Below are positions 6,326-7,207 of a DNA stretch of 7,207 nucleotides, piece after piece. This DNA comes from Neisseriaceae bacterium. Its GTDB lineage: Bacteria > Pseudomonadota > Gammaproteobacteria > Burkholderiales > UBA11063. The first letter of the stretch is position 1, and each line of letters begins with the position of its first letter. The notes under the pieces were generated by a model. The model saw nothing but the letters and a program-made list of their open reading frames with translations. It made no database searches and was not told the origin of the DNA. The translations under genes and the position numbers were made by a program. Location: contig CANISK010000072.1 in the NCBI GenBank assembly GCA_947470205.1, forward strand, positions 1 through 7,207. The letters run 5' to 3'.

Positions 6326-6374
6326 ATTTACCACGCTGTCTATTCGCGGTAAATTGCTGAGTAAAATCTTTACC
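6326..6374. promoter_or_regulatory. Alternative hairpin arms in the gcvP leader region
   Basis: ATTTACC (6326-6332) can pair with GGTAAAT (6348-6354), extended by CG with CG across one mismatch. The same GGTAAA can instead pair with TTTACC (6369-6374). Such mutually exclusive pairing is the layout of attenuators and riboswitches. No known aptamer consensus is visible and no U-run follows, so a regulatory role is only possible. Confidence 0.25.
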
Positions 6375-6470
6375 TTAGATAGTAATGGATGTTGTGGATG
6401 GTGTTGAGCCTCGCACCCAATCTCTCACCAGTTTTAAAATATGAATTATGATAGAAATTTAAAAATGAAA

Positions 6471-6503
6471 CAAATTTGTCACTATTTTTTTGTGATAAAT
6501 TTG
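6471..6503. promoter_or_regulatory. 12-bp dyad at the promoter of the repeat-protein gene
   Basis: CAAATTTGTCAC (6471-6482) pairs with GTGATAAATTTG (6492-6503) at 11 Watson-Crick positions and one G-T, around a 9-base T-rich centre. It occupies the -35 region of the TATAAT box at 6507-6512, so a bound protein would block or recruit polymerase. On the minus strand the arms are followed by a T-rich stretch, so a terminator for a minus-strand transcript is a second possibility. Confidence 0.5.
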
Positions 6504-6506
6504 GAT

Positions 6507-6543
6507 TATAATTAAAATTCATGATTACACCATGATGTGTAAT
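6507..6543 (+). promoter_or_regulatory. -10 box and downstream dyad of the repeat-protein gene
   Basis: A perfect TATAAT (6507-6512) lies 60 bases before the ATG; only T-rich sequence stands at the -35 distance. ATTACAC (6524-6530) and GTGTAAT (6537-6543) form a perfect 7-pair dyad just after the expected start site, inside the untranslated leader. Together with the upstream dyad this looks like a controlled promoter. Confidence 0.5.
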
Positions 6544-6572
6544 TAAAATAATTTTTTCCAGGAAACTTAATT

Positions 6573-7091
6573 ATGTTTAACTCTGCCATTAATATTAATA
6601 AACTCCAAGCTCACAATCCACAACAAATGCAGGTACAAAACACAGAATGTGCTACAAAACAACAAGAAGAAAGCACATTGTTTAATAATAACGAACTTGA
6701 TCAATTAACAAAATTTAATGAATTAAAGCATGAATTTTATAAATGCATAGAGCTAAACGAAAATCAAAAGATTAAAAATGCAAATGGAGCGCATAAACTT
6801 CTTAATGAGATTAAAGTTCAGTACTCAGAAAAATATTTTGAGGTAGCTTGTGAGTTTTTTAATGCATGTATAGGGCTAACAGCGAATCAAACGCTCAGAT
6901 GCTCATTTAAAGCATATGAAATTCTTAAAAGTATTAAAGATACGCACAAAGAAGATCATTTTAAGATGCTTTGTAGCATGTTTAATGAATCCGCAAAACC
7001 AGGCGCAAATCAAAATATTAGAGATACATGGGCAGCATATGAAATTCTTAAGGATATCTATAGTGGACCCAATTGTCAAACCATTTTATAG
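6573..7091 (+). CDS. Unrecognised protein with three tandem 41-residue repeats
   Basis: I do not recognise this 172-residue protein. Residues 1-48 are rich in Asn, Gln and Glu, with no signal peptide or membrane segment. Residues 49-171 are three tandem units of exactly 41 residues (49-89, 90-130, 131-171). Conserved in all three are Phe at unit position 7, Asn-Gln at 16-17, Ala at 25, Leu at 29 and Ile at 32. Units two and three share AYEILK. The pattern suggests a two-helix solenoid unit, longer than TPR (34) and unlike Sel1. The third unit diverges after its first 33 positions and the protein ends there, so the array may be shortened. The start is well supported: AGGA (6560-6563) lies 9 bases before the ATG. 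It stands alone on the plus strand, divergent from gcvP. A protein-binding scaffold, or a host-directed protein if the organism is intracellular, would fit, but both are guesses. Confidence 0.8.
   Translation: MFNSAININKLQAHNPQQMQVQNTECATKQQEESTLFNNNELDQLTKFNELKHEFYKCIELNENQKIKNANGAHKLLNEIKVQYSEKYFEVACEFFNACIGLTANQTLRCSFKAYEILKSIKDTHKEDHFKMLCSMFNESAKPGANQNIRDTWAAYEILKDIYSGPNCQTIL
6717..7085 (+). repeat. Three tandem 123-bp coding repeats
   Basis: The 41-residue units correspond to a 123-base period (6717-6839, 6840-6962, 6963-7085). Units two and three keep a 17-base identity, GCATATGAAATTCTTAA at 6912-6928 and again at 7035-7051, exactly 123 bases apart. Unit one is more diverged. This indicates internal duplication, with units two and three the youngest pair. 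Confidence 0.75.
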
Positions 7092-7207
7092 TTTTTTATA
7101 GAAATAATTTTTTAAATTTTGATTAACTTTTTACATGACTTAGCCCTCCAAAGTTTTTGCTCTTTTCTTGCTCTAAAAAAATAATCAGAAAAAAATATTA
7201 TTATGAC

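Larger units (their letters stand above)
6061..6572. other. Divergent intergenic region between gcvP and the repeat-protein gene (512 bases)
   Basis: The region must carry the promoters of both divergent genes. It holds a perfect 20-base palindrome (6126-6145), alternative pairing arms (6326-6374), a less AT-rich patch (about 6388-6430), a long dyad (6471-6503), a TATAAT box (6507-6512) and a second dyad (6524-6543). A plus-strand frame of 47 codons (6209-6352) encodes a hydrophobic stretch, ILQLLLYMGVILTSYGVF. It lacks a convincing ribosome site, so I do not call it as a gene. No gcvH or gcvT remains are evident. Confidence 0.6.

Noticed and set aside
6209..6352. Plus-strand frame of 47 codons with a hydrophobic middle
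   Set aside because: It has no clear ribosome site and lies within DNA rich in dyads. Hydrophobic runs are common by chance in T-rich DNA.
6061..6400. Glycine riboswitch before gcvP
   Set aside because: I read the minus strand for the conserved purine-rich aptamer blocks of the glycine riboswitch and found none.
6388..6430. tRNA-like 3' end (CTCTCACCA) in a less AT-rich patch
   Set aside because: No TTCGA-type T loop, no T stem and no matching 5' acceptor arm are present.
6916..7101. Second plus-strand frame of 61 codons overlapping the repeat-protein gene
   Set aside because: It is a shifted reading of the repeated DNA. The 123-base period keeps it open, while the residue pattern and ribosome site support the main frame.
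7092..7207. Terminator or new gene after the repeat protein
   Set aside because: T- and A-rich runs are present, but there is no GC-containing stem and no supported start of another gene.

Overview
The window is an AT-rich stretch with ordinary housekeeping genes, spaced by unusually long AT-rich gaps. It most resembles a host-associated or genome-reduced betaproteobacterium. The best clue is ribosomal protein L34 (44 residues, HGFLVRM in the middle, GRKRLAV at the end), which from memory has the betaproteobacterial form. The CBS-domain CorC protein, RnpA and full-length GcvP fit a beta- or gammaproteobacterium rather than a Rickettsiales member. No genus can be assigned from the sequence alone.

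Layout, left to right. At 1-59 there may be the start of a minus-strand membrane or secreted protein that runs off the window. At 60-185 there is a short gap with a hairpin repeat of the ATTCCC...GAAT type. At 186-1557 a compact minus-strand cluster reads rpmH, rnpA, corC, with a good -10 box and Shine-Dalgarno before rpmH. At 1679-1754 a plus-strand tRNA-Lys(CTT) has CCA encoded. At 1767-2791 (minus) purN is followed by a small coiled-coil plus C-terminal membrane-anchor protein of the DUF1640/CCDC90-like type. One extra base in an A7 run breaks this gene. At 2792-3216 there is a 425-base gap with two dyads, a plus-strand promoter-like pair and a tiny reading frame. At 3217-6060 (minus) lies an intact single-chain glycine decarboxylase gcvP. 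At 6061-6572 there is a 512-base gap with several dyads. At 6573-7091 (plus) lies an unrecognised 172-residue protein made of three 41-residue repeats. The last 116 bases hold nothing I can name.

Functionally, rpmH and rnpA serve translation and tRNA 5' maturation. PurN uses 10-formyl-tetrahydrofolate, and GcvP starts the glycine cleavage route that feeds one-carbon units to folate, so the two are linked through metabolism but not obviously through an operon. The gcvT and gcvH partners are not in the window. The most interesting items are the frameshifted homopolymer gene, the 41-residue repeat protein with its dyad-flanked promoter, and the replacement of the usual genes after rnpA by corC. 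I see no CRISPR, transposon or defence cassette, and no clear novel multi-gene system.
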